Assembly: GCA_900539865.1 (NCBI GenBank)
Contig: UQDS01000001.1
Location: 202,995 to 266,994 of the forward strand
Direction of reading: 5' to 3'
DNA length: 64,000 nucleotides
DNA from: an uncultured Mollicutes bacterium
GTDB lineage: Bacteria; Bacillota_I; Bacilli_A; RFN20; CAG-288
The translations under genes and the position numbers were made by a program. Below are positions 47,289 through 56,635 of this stretch, one piece after another. The first letter of the stretch is position 1, and each line of letters starts with the position of its first letter. The notes under the pieces are model-generated. The model worked only from the letters and a program-made list of their open reading frames with translations, was not told the DNA's origin and did not search any database.

Positions 47289-48088
47289 GCTTGTAAACCT
47301 AACTCCTTTAGATGTCTTAAAACGTTAGAATCGACGGTTGTGATGATGGGTCCATTTTCCGTAATAATAATATCATTTTCATAATGGCTTGTCATCATTC
47401 CGTCTACAGATTTTATCCCCCAGCCGTCAGGATCGGTATAGTATTCTTTTTTACCGGCCATAACCATGGGTTCAATTGCAAGACACATGCCTGGTCTTAA
47501 AAACGGACCAAGTCCATATTCCGGATGATAATCATTGGGAATAAAGGGATCTTCATGCATCTCGCTGCCAATGCCATGGCCTCCATAATCCGGAAGGAGT
47601 GAGAAACCATAGGAATCAGCAACTCTCTGAATCGCCATCGATATTTCGTAAAGATGGTGTCCAGGATAACAAACTTGTAATGCGGCATAGAAACATTCTT
47701 CACTGCAGCGGATGAGCTTGCTCGCTTCAGCGGAGACATTTCCAACTGCGAAAGTACGACAGGCATCACCATTGTAACCGGAAGCATCTTTGTTTCCCAT
47801 ATCGATGGAGATGATGTCGCCTTCTTTCAGAATTTTCTTTTTCGAAGGGATGCCGTGAATAATCGTATCGTTGACCGATGCGCACACGGCGTTGTGATAA
47901 CCATCTTCGAGGGCGAAATTAGGAACGCCGCCCGTCTCACGAATGAGACGGTCGGCAATCTTATCAATTTCGTACGTCGAGCGGCCAGGGCGGATTTCTT
48001 CTTGGAGTTTGTCAAAGACAGAACCAAGTTTTCTTCCGGCCTCTTTCATCAGTTCCTGTTCGCGAGGAGTACGGATGACAATTTTCAT
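47285..48088 (-). CDS. map: Methionine aminopeptidase type I
   Basis: Removes the initiator Met from nascent proteins. It is 267 residues with five-ligand metal site landmarks: [31 protein letters not shown] (two Asp), [12 protein letters not shown] (His), and LAIEPMV (Glu). The start overlaps the adk stop by 4 nt. Confidence 0.97.
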   Translation of the reverse strand: MKIVIRTPREQELMKEAGRKLGSVFDKLQEEIRPGRSTYEIDKIADRLIRETGGVPNFALEDGYHNAVCASVNDTIIHGIPSKKKILKEGDIISIDMGNKDASGYNGDACRTFAVGNVSAEASKLIRCSEECFYAALQVCYPGHHLYEISMAIQRVADSYGFSLLPDYGGHGIGSEMHEDPFIPNDYHPEYGLGPFLRPGMCLAIEPMVMAGKKEYYTDPDGWGIKSVDGMMTSHYENDIIITENGPIITTVDSNVLRHLKELGLQA

Positions 48089-48759
48089 TCACTTACCTCG
48101 GAAAGAATCTTCTGAACATCACCGAAGACATCGTCGATGTCCTGAAGTGCGTCAACTTCGCTCAAGATACCATTCTTCTTGTAGTAATCGGCAAGAGGAA
48201 GAGTGCTCTTTGCATAAGAATCAAGGCGAACCTTGAAGGCTTCAGCGGTGTCATCCTTGCGCTGAATGAGATCGTGACCACAATGATCACAAACGCCATC
48301 AACAGCAGGTTTCTTGGTGACAACGTTGTAGCTTGCGCCACATTCGGGGCAAACACGACGGTTGGTGATTCTGGCTGTGAGAACCTCATCATCTGCGGTT
48401 AAAAGAATGACAGAGGTAAGCTCACGATTGAGCTTGCTAAGCAAGCGATCAAGCGATTCAGCCTGAGGAACAGTTCTCGGGAAGCCGTCAAGAAGGAATC
48501 CCTTCTTGCAATCGTCCTCAGAGAGTCTTTCCTCAACCAAACCGATGATAACTTCATCGGGGACGAGAAGCCCAGCGTTCATATATTCAGCAGCTTTGAG
48601 TCCTAACGGAGTTTTGTTGCTGACCGCAGCGCGGAGCATATCGCCTGTGGAGATGTGAGGGATGGAATATGTTTCAACAATCTTCTCGGACTGTGTTCCC
48701 TTGCCAGCGGCAGGGGGACCCATAAGAATAATGTTTAAACCAGTTTTTTCATTTTTCAT
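48085..48759 (-). CDS. adk: Adenylate kinase (zinc-lid type)
   Basis: Interconverts ATP + AMP and 2 ADP. It is 224 residues; P-loop GPPAAGKGTQ (about 14-23), DGFPRT, and a lid with four cysteines (CPECG and CDHCG) typical of Gram-positive enzymes. It lies 2 nt after secY and overlaps map. Confidence 0.98.
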   Translation of the reverse strand: MKNEKTGLNIILMGPPAAGKGTQSEKIVETYSIPHISTGDMLRAAVSNKTPLGLKAAEYMNAGLLVPDEVIIGLVEERLSEDDCKKGFLLDGFPRTVPQAESLDRLLSKLNRELTSVILLTADDEVLTARITNRRVCPECGASYNVVTKKPAVDGVCDHCGHDLIQRKDDTAEAFKVRLDSYAKSTLPLADYYKKNGILSEVDALQDIDDVFGDVQKILSEVSE

Positions 48760-48761
48760 AT

Positions 48762-50108
48762 TTACAACTCACTTTCTGCGTATCCATGACCCGCGAGAAT
48801 ACCATTGATCTGATTGTAGGTTTCAAGAGAGACACCGACGACGATGATCAAACCAGTTCCGCCCAAAGACAGAGACTGAGGAACAGCGCCGGTGAGAGAA
48901 AGGATGACAGGGAGCAAAGCGATTGCACAGAGTGCCATCGAGCCCATAAAGGCCATACGATTAAGAACTCTGGAAAGATAATGCTCCGTCTCTGTACCCG
49001 GTTTGATACCTGTGATATAGGTACCGGAAGTCTGGAAGTTCTCAGCGATTCTTTCTGGATTGATTTCCAGTTGTGAATAGAAGTAAGAGAAGGCGATGAT
49101 CAACACAGCGTAGATAATCGTTCCCCATGGGAAGGCAAAGTCTTCTGTCATCTGCGTCATCGCTTGGTAATTGAATACCTCTTCTATCTTTTGTGCCCAA
49201 GCTGGCGGATTGCCGTTGCTGAACAAAGAGATGATGATAGACGGAGCTACCATGAGAGAAGAAGCGAAGATAACAGGCATAACGGAAGAAGCGTTGACCT
49301 TGATTGGTAAGAAGGAAGCTTGCTGAGAGCTGAGTTCATTTGACTGAGACGTATTGGCGTGAGAGACCGGCAATTTACGAACCGATTTCTCGATGAAAGT
49401 GACAAATACGACAATGAGAACAAGGGCGAGTAGGTATACCGCCAATTGAACGGCACCCTGAAGAATTAATGTTGCATCGCCGGTGTCGACCTTCGAGCTA
49501 TCGAGGTACTCGGAGAAAGCACCGATGATCTGATGCGGAAGCGAGGAAATAATACCGGCAAAAATCATGATAGAAATACCATTGCCGATACCCTTATCTG
49601 TGATTTGGTCGCCCAACCAAGTGAGGGTCATCGCACCTGCAACCATGAAGATGATGATCTTAGTATAACCCCAAGCAGAGGAATCCGTAAGCGTGATCGC
49701 TTGCGAATTGTTCTGGAGGGCAACAGTGATACCATAAGCCTGAACAGCACCTAAGACAACAGAGAGCATACGGGTGACGACGTCCAATCTTTTACGACCG
49801 GATTCGCCTTCCTTTGTCATCTGTGTCAAGGATGGTAAGACATCCATGGAAAGCAACTGTACGATAATCTGTGAAGTGATGTATGGTGAAACGCCAAGCG
49901 CAAACAATGAGAAGTTCTGCAAAGCGCCACCACCCATCATATTTAAGAGTGAGAGAGCGTTGGTGGTGTTTTCCCAGATGCTAGAAGTTGTCTTAACACC
50001 CGGGATTGTGATAGCCGATCCAATTCTGAAGACAAGGAAAATCGCCAAAGTAAAGAGTATACGGTTTAAAACGTCCTTGTTATGGAAAAATGCGGCTATT
50101 TTTTTCAT
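48762..50108 (-). CDS. secY: Preprotein translocase subunit SecY
   Basis: Central channel of the Sec translocon, 448 residues with about ten TM helices. FRIGSAITIPGV is at TM1 and the plug, and the ASLMVAP and FSYFYSQLEINPE regions are present. Gaps to rplO and adk are 2 nt each. It exports the lipoproteins and protease seen elsewhere in the window. Confidence 0.98.
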   Translation of the reverse strand: MKKIAAFFHNKDVLNRILFTLAIFLVFRIGSAITIPGVKTTSSIWENTTNALSLLNMMGGGALQNFSLFALGVSPYITSQIIVQLLSMDVLPSLTQMTKEGESGRKRLDVVTRMLSVVLGAVQAYGITVALQNNSQAITLTDSSAWGYTKIIIFMVAGAMTLTWLGDQITDKGIGNGISIMIFAGIISSLPHQIIGAFSEYLDSSKVDTGDATLILQGAVQLAVYLLALVLIVVFVTFIEKSVRKLPVSHANTSQSNELSSQQASFLPIKVNASSVMPVIFASSLMVAPSIIISLFSNGNPPAWAQKIEEVFNYQAMTQMTEDFAFPWGTIIYAVLIIAFSYFYSQLEINPERIAENFQTSGTYITGIKPGTETEHYLSRVLNRMAFMGSMALCAIALLPVILSLTGAVPQSLSLGGTGLIIVVGVSLETYNQINGILAGHGYAESEL

Positions 50109-50110
50109 TA

Positions 50111-50614
50111 CTATCTATCCTCGTTTTCTTCGACCGCAGCGAGTTTCTTAAGGGCGATTCTCGCATCTTTAAGAGATTCAACTTCTGCCTTGCCACCAAC
50201 CTTTTCAATTGCAGCCTTAGCACTCTTAGTGTAAGCCTGAACCTTGAGGTTGAGAGCCTTAGTCAACTCACCATTGCCAAGGACCTTGACCGGCTTGTTG
50301 AGGTTTTTGATGAGACCAGCCTCTAAGAGGATGATGTCATTGATTTCCGCGTTCGCTTCGAAAAGCTCTAAATCAGAAAGCTTGACAGTAGCGTATTCGA
50401 CTCTGCCATAGTTGACAAAGCCGTGCTTCGGAACACGACGATATAACGGTAACTGACCGCCTTCAAAGCCGACAGGGACTTTTCTGCCCTGACGAGCACC
50501 CTGACCTTTTTGACCACGGGTAGCAGTCTTACCCATACCAGAGCCAGTACCTTGACCGACTCTCTTCGGAAGATGACGAGATCCTTCAGCGATCTTAAGA
50601 TTATGTAAATCCAT
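50111..50614 (-). CDS. rplO: Ribosomal protein L15
   Basis: Assembly protein of the 50S core, 167 residues with GSRHLPKRVGQGTGSGMGKTATRGQKGQGAR-type Gly/Arg N terminus and GFEGGQLPLYRRVPKHGF. It is slightly longer than usual at the C terminus (KLAAVEENEDR). In most Firmicutes rpmD would precede it; here rpsE does directly (13-nt gap). Confidence 0.97.
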   Translation of the reverse strand: MDLHNLKIAEGSRHLPKRVGQGTGSGMGKTATRGQKGQGARQGRKVPVGFEGGQLPLYRRVPKHGFVNYGRVEYATVKLSDLELFEANAEINDIILLEAGLIKNLNKPVKVLGNGELTKALNLKVQAYTKSAKAAIEKVGGKAEVESLKDARIALKKLAAVEENEDR

Positions 50615-50627
50615 CTTTCAATCCTCC

Positions 50628-51296
50628 TTACTTAGCTTCCTTGTCAGCCTTGACAACTCTGCCAAAACGTGCAAGTTCAACCTGCTCGTAGGTCTTGAGT
50701 TGATTCAAAGCATCGACAGTAGCCTTAACAACGTTTGTCTGGGTTCTGGAACCATAGATCTTGGAATAGATGTTTTTGATACCAGCTAATTCTAAGATGG
50801 AACGGACAGCACCACCGGCGACCAATCCAGTGCCAGCAGGAGCCGGCTTAAGGAAGACAGAGGTGGCACCAAAGTGACCCATGACAGAGTGAGTGACAGT
50901 GTCACCCTTAGCAATGGACATCTTGAAGAGATTTCTCTTAGCAGAAGCTAAAGCCTTCTTGATTGCATCCGGTACTTCGTTGGATTTACCAAGGCCGTAA
51001 CCGAACTTGCCCTTGCCATCACCGATGACAACCAAAGCGGTGAAACGAACACGCTTACCACCTTTGACAGTCTTGGCGACTCTGGAGATTTTCACGACCT
51101 TTTCGTCGTAGAGCTTTTCTTCAACTCTTCTTCCGCGGCCATTTCCGCGGCCATTGAAACGGCGACCGCCCTGGCCGAAACGGCGATTGCCGTTTCCTCT
51201 GCCAGAGGCAGCAGACTTCTCACCGGCAGCAGCCGGTTCAGCCTTGACTTCGGCAGTTTCTGCCGGAGCGACGTTATTCTTGATTTCTTCAGCCAT
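50628..51296 (-). CDS. rpsE: Ribosomal protein S5 with Arg/Gly/Asn-rich N-terminal extension
   Basis: Decoding-fidelity protein at the mRNA entry site, 222 residues against the usual 165 or so. The standard core starts near residue 60 (EEKLYDEKVVKISRVAKTVKGG) with VVIGDGKGKFGYGLGK. It is preceded by an acidic Ala/Glu stretch (1-30) and then a G/R/N/F region (32-57) containing RRFNGRGNGRGRR. A matching motif occurs in S3, its neighbour on the ribosome. Confidence 0.97.
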   Translation of the reverse strand: MAEEIKNNVAPAETAEVKAEPAAAGEKSAASGRGNGNRRFGQGGRRFNGRGNGRGRRVEEKLYDEKVVKISRVAKTVKGGKRVRFTALVVIGDGKGKFGYGLGKSNEVPDAIKKALASAKRNLFKMSIAKGDTVTHSVMGHFGATSVFLKPAPAGTGLVAGGAVRSILELAGIKNIYSKIYGSRTQTNVVKATVDALNQLKTYEQVELARFGRVVKADKEAK

Positions 51297-51312
51297 TTTA
51301 ATTCTCCTTAGA

Positions 51313-51669
51313 TTAGAACTTCAATCCGCCAGCACGGCAAGCTTCAGCAACAGCCTTGACCTGACCGTGATAGAGATAGCCGGAACGATCGAAAACAGCC
51401 TTTTCAATCTTAAGTTCCTGGGCTTTTTTGGCTAATTCTTCACCGACTTTGGTAGCAGCACCGCAGTTGGAAGGATTATCTAAACCGAGTTTGGAGGAAT
51501 CGACACTGGCAAGAGTCTTGCCACAAGTATCGTCGATCAAAGCGGCATAGATGAATTTGTTGGAACGATAAACAGAAATTCTCGGACATTCAGCAGTACC
51601 AGAGATCTTGGCTCTGATTCTGACATGACGATGTAATCTCTGTTTGTTCTTATTGAACACACTATACAT
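51313..51669 (-). CDS. rplR: Ribosomal protein L18
   Basis: 5S rRNA-binding protein, 118 residues. RVRIRAKISGTAECPRISVYRS, the YAALIDD region and C-terminal FDRSGYLYHGQVKAVAEACR match the family. Gap to rpsE is 16 nt. Confidence 0.97.
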   Translation of the reverse strand: MYSVFNKNKQRLHRHVRIRAKISGTAECPRISVYRSNKFIYAALIDDTCGKTLASVDSSKLGLDNPSNCGAATKVGEELAKKAQELKIEKAVFDRSGYLYHGQVKAVAEACRAGGLKF

Positions 51670-51687
51670 TCTTCATTTCCTCCTAAA

Positions 51688-52236
51688 TTAAGCAGACTTC
51701 TTGGCAGAAGCGGTCTGACGGAGAACAATAACTTCTCCTTTGTAACGGATACCCTTGCCGTGATAGCATTCCGGCTTACGGACATTGCGGATAACCGCAG
51801 CCTGCTGGCCAACGAGTTGCTTATCAATACCTTCGACGATGACTTCCATCGCCTTAGTGTTGATGCTAACTTTGACGCCTTCCAACGGATGGATGACATC
51901 TTCATGAGAATGGCCGACATGTAAGACAAGATCGGTTCCTCTCATTTCACAACGATAACCGACACCCTTGATTTCGAGAGTCTTGGAGAAACCATCGGTG
52001 ACGCCCTTGACCATATCGTTGATTAAAGCGCGAGCAGTGCCGTGATTCATCTTCATCTCTAAGCTGTCGGTCGGACGGGTGACATAAAAGACACCTTCCT
52101 TTTCCTCGAAGCCGAGGTAAACAGGGAACTTCTTTGTGAGTTCGCCCTTAGGACCCTTGACAGTGACAACACCACCGTTGACGGTAATGGTGACACCAGC
52201 AGGGATTTTAATAGGTTCTCTTCCGATTCTGGACAT
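51688..52236 (-). CDS. rplF: Ribosomal protein L6
   Basis: A two-domain protein near the factor-binding site, 182 residues. It starts MSRIGREPIKIPAGV (ATG 52236 with AAGGAGGGT upstream). An upstream in-frame start at 52254 lies within rpsH and lacks family residues. The C-terminal PECYHGKGIRYKGE signature is present. Confidence 0.97.
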   Translation of the reverse strand: MSRIGREPIKIPAGVTITVNGGVVTVKGPKGELTKKFPVYLGFEEKEGVFYVTRPTDSLEMKMNHGTARALINDMVKGVTDGFSKTLEIKGVGYRCEMRGTDLVLHVGHSHEDVIHPLEGVKVSINTKAMEVIVEGIDKQLVGQQAAVIRNVRKPECYHGKGIRYKGEVIVLRQTASAKKSA

Positions 52237-52247
52237 GATAACCCTCC

Positions 52248-52649
52248 TTACCAAACATAGGCGATGACTTCACCGCCGATGTTAAGCTTTCTAGCTTCCT
52301 TGTCGGTCATCACGCCACGGGAAGTGGAGATGATGGCGATGCCGAGTCCGTTGAGAACTCTAGGGAGCTTAGCAGCCGGAACAGTAACACGAAGACCCGG
52401 CTTGGAAATTCTCTTGATACCGCTTAAGACACGGTTTTCACGAGAATCATACTTTAAGGTGACGACTAAGGTCTTGAAGGGCTTGCCCTCTTCAGCCTTA
52501 ACTTCGTAATCCTTGATAAAACCTTCATTCTTGAGAATCTTGCAGATCTCTTCACCCATTTTGAAAGTGGGAAGAGAGGTGGATTCATTCTTCATGAGGT
52601 TGGCGTTGCGGATATGTGTAAGTAAATCCGAAATTGTATCGTTAACCAT
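52248..52649 (-). CDS. rpsH: Ribosomal protein S8
   Basis: Primary 16S-binding protein, 133 residues. NDTISDLLTHIRNANL is at the N terminus and GIAIISTSRGVMTDKEAR with GEVIAYVW is at the end. It follows rpsN with an 18-nt gap. Confidence 0.97.
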   Translation of the reverse strand: MVNDTISDLLTHIRNANLMKNESTSLPTFKMGEEICKILKNEGFIKDYEVKAEEGKPFKTLVVTLKYDSRENRVLSGIKRISKPGLRVTVPAAKLPRVLNGLGIAIISTSRGVMTDKEARKLNIGGEVIAYVW

Positions 52650-52667
52650 TGTTCTCTTCTCCTTTCA

Positions 52668-52856
52668 TTACCAGCTGGCTTTGTGCATGCCAGGGATTTC
52701 GCCTTTGTAAGCCATCTCTCTGAGACAGATACGGCAGAGGCCGAACTGTCTAAGAACGCCATGGACTCTACCGCAGCGCTGGCAGCGGGTATAGTTCTGA
52801 GTCTTAGGATGCTTCTTAGGCTTGTTGCATTTGATCATTAAAGCTTTTCTTGCCAT
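52668..52856 (-). CDS. rpsN: Ribosomal protein S14, zinc type
   Basis: A 62-residue short S14 with C25-x2-C28 and C41-x2-C44 zinc ligands (RCQRCG and LCRIC). This is the zinc-dependent form common in Gram-positive bacteria. It ends MHKASW, typical of the family. Confidence 0.97.
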   Translation of the reverse strand: MARKALMIKCNKPKKHPKTQNYTRCQRCGRVHGVLRQFGLCRICLREMAYKGEIPGMHKASW

Positions 52857-52876
52857 GATGTTATCCTCCTACCTTC

Positions 52877-53488
52877 TTACTTTGCGAAGGGCATGCCAAG
52901 CTTAGAAAGCAAAGCATAAGCTTCTTTATCAGTCTTAGCCGTTGTGACAATGACAACGTCCATACCCTGAGTTCTATGAACCTGATCATAGGAGATTTCA
53001 GGGAAGATCAACTGTTCCTTAACACCGACAGAATAGTTGCCTCTGCCGTCGAAGGAATCTTTGTTGATACCGCGGAAGTCACGGACACGGGGAAGATCGA
53101 TAGAGATGAATTTATCGAGGAAGTCATACATACGGACACGTCTTAAAGTGACCTTGACACCGACAGGAACACCTTCACGAAGTTTGAAGTTCGCGATGGA
53201 CTTTCTTGCCTTGGTGACAACCGGCTTCTGACCAGAAATTGTGGCCAATTCAGCAGCGGCTTCTTCGACAAATTTTTCATTGGTACCGGCTTCGCCAAGA
53301 CGCATATTGAGAATGATCTTGACAAGTTTCGGACATTCCATGACGGAGGAATAACCGAATTCCTTCATCAATTCAGGAACGATTTCTTCGTTGTATCTAG
53401 TCTCAAGACGGGAGACAAAAGCGGCCTTCTGGTTGCCCTGAGAGTGAGATTTCTTGGTGGAAACACCATTTTTCTTTTCTTCAGCCAT
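52877..53488 (-). CDS. rplE: Ribosomal protein L5
   Basis: 5S rRNA/P-site tRNA contact protein, 203 residues. The core ([23 protein letters not shown] onward, here shown in part) has GVKVTLR and the [21 protein letters not shown] end. There is a 25-residue [12 protein letters not shown] N-terminal extension compared with Bacillus L5. Confidence 0.97.
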   Translation of the reverse strand: MAEEKKNGVSTKKSHSQGNQKAAFVSRLETRYNEEIVPELMKEFGYSSVMECPKLVKIILNMRLGEAGTNEKFVEEAAAELATISGQKPVVTKARKSIANFKLREGVPVGVKVTLRRVRMYDFLDKFISIDLPRVRDFRGINKDSFDGRGNYSVGVKEQLIFPEISYDQVHRTQGMDVVIVTTAKTDKEAYALLSKLGMPFAK

Positions 53489-53499
53489 ATTTCTTCTCC

Positions 53500-53808
53500 T
53501 TACTTGATGATCGCGCCGCTCTTCTTTGTGACGCGAACTTTCTTACCATCGACAACTTTGTAACCGACTCTGGTAGCCTTGTTGGTCTTTTCATCAACTA
53601 AAGCAACATTAGAGACGTGAATGGGAGCATTGACATCTTTAATGGAACCCTTAGGTTCAGCCTGAGTGGGTTTAACATGTTTCTTGCAAACGTTGACGCC
53701 CTCGACGATGACCTGTTCAGTGGCCGGAAGAGCCTTGATGACCTTTCCGGTTTTTCCCTTGTCATCACCAGCGAGAACGATAACAGTATCACCAGTTTTG
53801 ATTTTCAT
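53500..53808 (-). CDS. rplX: Ribosomal protein L24
   Basis: Early 50S assembly protein, 102 residues. The KOW motif [18 protein letters not shown] is at the N terminus and [14 protein letters not shown] follows. It lies between rplN and rplE. Confidence 0.97.
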   Translation of the reverse strand: MKIKTGDTVIVLAGDDKGKTGKVIKALPATEQVIVEGVNVCKKHVKPTQAEPKGSIKDVNAPIHVSNVALVDEKTNKATRVGYKVVDGKKVRVTKKSGAIIK

Positions 53809-53827
53809 GATTACCTTCCTCCTTGGT

Positions 53828-54202
53828 TTAGAGAACCTCGACCGCCAAAGAGACGATCTTCATGTATTTGTCGCCCTTTTCACGAAGTTCACGAGCGACA
53901 GGTCCAAAGACACGGGTACCCTTCGGAGAGCCATCTTCATTGATTAAGACAACAGCGTTGTCATCGAATTTGATGGTGGAACCATCTCTTCTCTGATAAG
54001 CTTTCTTAACACGGACGATGACGCCCTTGACGATATCGGACTTTTTGACCTTGCCGTTAGGAATAGCGTCCTTGACGGCGCAGATGACAACATCACCGAC
54101 AGAAGCGGATTTTCTGTGAGAACCGCCACAAAGGTGGAAAACGCGAACGCTCTTCGCACCAGAGTTATCGGCAACAACCAAGTTAGTTTCGTTCTGAACC
54201 AT
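53828..54202 (-). CDS. rplN: Ribosomal protein L14
   Basis: A 124-residue intersubunit-bridge protein. It starts [19 protein letters not shown] and has [11 protein letters not shown], and [13 protein letters not shown] with EVL at the end. It lies 2 nt after rpsQ. Confidence 0.97.
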   Translation of the reverse strand: MVQNETNLVVADNSGAKSVRVFHLCGGSHRKSASVGDVVICAVKDAIPNGKVKKSDIVKGVIVRVKKAYQRRDGSTIKFDDNAVVLINEDGSPKGTRVFGPVARELREKGDKYMKIVSLAVEVL

Positions 54203-54204
54203 GG

Positions 54205-54486
54205 TTATTCTCCCTTCTTCATGACTTGAACGAGACGGAATCTCTTGTCATGAGATAACGGACGGCATTCTTCAAAGATGACGACATCGCCGACTTTAGC
54301 GACGGAATTGCGATCATCAACTTTGTATTTCTTACGAACAGCAACTCTCTTCTTATAGACAGGATGGTTTCTGTAGGTTTCAGTTTCAACAACAATTGTT
54401 TTCTGCATCTTAGCAGAGATAACGACGCCCTGTAAGCGTCTCTTGTCAGAGGCCTTGATGACCTTTTCGTTTAATTCTTCAGCCAT
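54205..54486 (-). CDS. rpsQ: Ribosomal protein S17
   Basis: A 93-residue OB-fold 16S-binding protein: [19 protein letters not shown] and [20 protein letters not shown]. It has a short acidic MAEELNE extension at the N terminus. Confidence 0.97.
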   Translation of the reverse strand: MAEELNEKVIKASDKRRLQGVVISAKMQKTIVVETETYRNHPVYKKRVAVRKKYKVDDRNSVAKVGDVVIFEECRPLSHDKRFRLVQVMKKGE

Positions 54487-54501
54487 TGTTCTAGCCTCCT
54501 A

Positions 54502-54717
54502 TTACTTGCTTTCAGCAGCGTTAGCTGCAGCAATCTTGCGTTCATTGAGAACAGTAAGGCATCTGGCGATATCCTTACGGGTGACGGTGATCTTGGCACC
54601 GTTATCTAACTGACCGGCCTTAGCCTGGAATCTAAGGGTGAGAAGTTCGCCCTTTAATTCGTAGACCTTCTCAGCGAGGTCTTTGTCAGAAAGCTTTCTA
54701 ACATCTTCAATAGTCAT
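54502..54717 (-). CDS. rpmC: Ribosomal protein L29
   Basis: A 71-residue two-helix protein at the nascent-chain exit, with KVYELKGELLTLRFQAKAGQ and TRKDIARCLTVLNER. Its ATG overlaps the rplP stop by one base. Confidence 0.96.
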   Translation of the reverse strand: MTIEDVRKLSDKDLAEKVYELKGELLTLRFQAKAGQLDNGAKITVTRKDIARCLTVLNERKIAAANAAESK

Positions 54718-55136
54718 TACTTGTTTTCCTCGCCTTTCTTGACGATTCTACTCTTTACAGCAAGCTTGTAACCAGCCTGACGTAAAGCGTATTTGGCAGT
54801 GGCTTCGTCAATGCCACCAATTTCGAACATAACCGTGCCTTTTTCGACAACGGCATCCCAGAATTCAACAGTACCTTTACCGTTACCCATACGAACTTCA
54901 GCAGGTTTCTTTGTGATGCCGAGGTAAGGGAAGATACGGATATAGCTGTTGCCGACCTTCTTGGTATAACGAGAGAGGACGACACGAGCGGCCTCGATCT
55001 GACGGTTGGAGATATATCCACCTTCAGTGGCAGCTAAGCCGAAGTCACCATAAGCAACAGTGTTGCCTCTGGTAGCGACTCTCTTCGGTCTGATAAGGTG
55101 GCTTCTACGCCACTTAAGTCTCTTAGGCTGTAACAT
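54717..55136 (-). CDS. rplP: Ribosomal protein L16
   Basis: A 139-residue A-site finger region protein. It starts MLQPKRLKWRRSHLIR and has GxVAYGDFGLAATEGGYIS with the RMGNGKGTVEFW motif. It lies 3 nt after rpsC. Confidence 0.97.
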   Translation of the reverse strand: MLQPKRLKWRRSHLIRPKRVATRGNTVAYGDFGLAATEGGYISNRQIEAARVVLSRYTKKVGNSYIRIFPYLGITKKPAEVRMGNGKGTVEFWDAVVEKGTVMFEIGGIDEATAKYALRQAGYKLAVKSRIVKKGEENK

Positions 55137-55139
55137 AGG

Positions 55140-55913
55140 TTATTCTCCTTTCTTCTCGGCTTCACCCTTAGCAGGAGCAGCGGCTCTGTTGCCACGGCCA
55201 TTGCCGCGACGGCCGTTGAAGCGGCCCTTGCCGTTGAACTTGCCTTCATCAGGGCGACGATCTCTCAATTTCTTGTAGTTGTCAGGGAGAGCGATCCAGA
55301 CCTTAACACCGATGACACCATAAGTGGTTTTGCAAGGAGTGTAAGCGTAATCGATCGGCTGACGGAGAGTGTGAAGGGAGAGAACACCTTCGCGATACTC
55401 TTCGAAACGAGCGATTTCAGCACCGCCGATTCTACCCTTAGTCATGGTCTTGCAACCCTTGGCGCCAGCTCTCATAACTCTCTGAAGAGCCTTCTTCTGG
55501 ACAACGCGGTAAGAAGCGCGTTCCTGGAGCTGCTTAGCGATATCCTTAGCAACGAGGACAGCGTCGAGATCAGGATTCTTGATTTCGACAATGGCGATGT
55601 TGATGTTCTTCGGATCTTTCTTAAGAAGCTTGACTAATTTAGCTTTGATAGCGTTGATCTGTTCAGAATCCTTGCCGATGACGACAGCAGGATGAGAGCA
55701 GAGAATGGTGATGGTGATATCGTTCTTGATCTTTTCGATATCGATTCTGGAAAGACCAGCATCGATGCAATCGAGTAAGGGCTCTAAATAGCCACGGACT
55801 TTTAAATCTTCACTTAAAGAAGATGCAAACTGCTTTTTGTCAGCATACCAGTGGCTGGACCAGTCACGGTTGATACCGATACGTAAGCCGTTAGGATTAA
55901 CTTTCTGACCCAT
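55140..55913 (-). CDS. rpsC: Ribosomal protein S3 with Arg/Gly/Asn-rich C-terminal tail
   Basis: An mRNA-entry helicase-site protein, 257 residues against the usual 215-220. The core has GQKVNPNGLRIGINRDWSSHW, the KH domain and KTTYGVIGVKVWI. After the core a 34-residue tail (224-257) has KGRFNGRRGNGRGNR and then an Ala/Glu/Lys end. The R/G/N segment resembles that in S5. Confidence 0.97.
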   Translation of the reverse strand: MGQKVNPNGLRIGINRDWSSHWYADKKQFASSLSEDLKVRGYLEPLLDCIDAGLSRIDIEKIKNDITITILCSHPAVVIGKDSEQINAIKAKLVKLLKKDPKNINIAIVEIKNPDLDAVLVAKDIAKQLQERASYRVVQKKALQRVMRAGAKGCKTMTKGRIGGAEIARFEEYREGVLSLHTLRQPIDYAYTPCKTTYGVIGVKVWIALPDNYKKLRDRRPDEGKFNGKGRFNGRRGNGRGNRAAAPAKGEAEKKGE

Positions 55914-55915
55914 GG

Positions 55916-56320
55916 TTACTTGGCCTCCTTATTCTTCAGAGTGACATAGACATGGGACCATCTCTTGATGAGTCCGGATGCGGAACCCTTAGCTCTGGGA
56001 AGGATTCTCTTTAATCTCATTGCATCGTTAGCAGTGATTTCAGCGATATAAAGGCTATCGCGATCCATATTGAAGTTGTTGACAGCATTAGCTTCAGCAG
56101 ACTTAATAAGCTTTTTGATATCTCTTGCGCACATCTTAGCAGTGTGATCAAGGATAACGTAAGCCTCATCGAGGCTCTTTCCACGGATGAGGTCGATAAC
56201 TAATCTGACCTTACGGGGAGTAACACCGTAGTTAAGGAGCTTAGCCTTGGCTTCGGTGACTTTCTTTTCCTCGGTCAAAATCGGTTTGACTTCGGTAGTT
56301 TTGATTTCTTTTTCAGCCAT
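55916..56320 (-). CDS. rplV: Ribosomal protein L22
   Basis: Exit-tunnel protein, 134 residues. NYGVTPRKVRLVIDLIRGKS and the tunnel loop PRAKGSASGLIKRWSHVYV are present. It has an acidic N-terminal extension of about 25 residues (MAEKEIKTTEV...). Gap to rpsC is 2 nt. Confidence 0.96.
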   Translation of the reverse strand: MAEKEIKTTEVKPILTEEKKVTEAKAKLLNYGVTPRKVRLVIDLIRGKSLDEAYVILDHTAKMCARDIKKLIKSAEANAVNNFNMDRDSLYIAEITANDAMRLKRILPRAKGSASGLIKRWSHVYVTLKNKEAK

Positions 56321-56332
56321 GATTATTCTCCT

Positions 56333-56617
56333 TTATCTACCGTTGCTGGATAAATCAGCACCGGAGCGGTGATGAGTGAAGGTGCGGGTGAAAACGAATT
56401 CACCGAGCTTGTGGCCGACCATATCTTCTGTGACATAGACCGGGACAAAAGCTTTTCCGTTGTGAACGGAGATTGTGTGATTGATGAATTCCGGGAAGAT
56501 GGTGGAACGTCTGGACCAGGTCTTGATGACTTCCTTCTTGCCGGATGCATTCTGATCCTGAATTCTCTTCAGGAGTTTGGGATCGCAATACGGTCCCTTC
56601 TTTAAGCTTCTAGACAT
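56333..56617 (-). CDS. rpsS: Ribosomal protein S19
   Basis: A 94-residue head protein: [18 protein letters not shown], ending [19 protein letters not shown]. It lies between rplB and rplV. Confidence 0.97.
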   Translation of the reverse strand: MSRSLKKGPYCDPKLLKRIQDQNASGKKEVIKTWSRRSTIFPEFINHTISVHNGKAFVPVYVTEDMVGHKLGEFVFTRTFTHHRSGADLSSNGR

Positions 56618-56635
56618 TTGTCATTCTCCTCCTGG

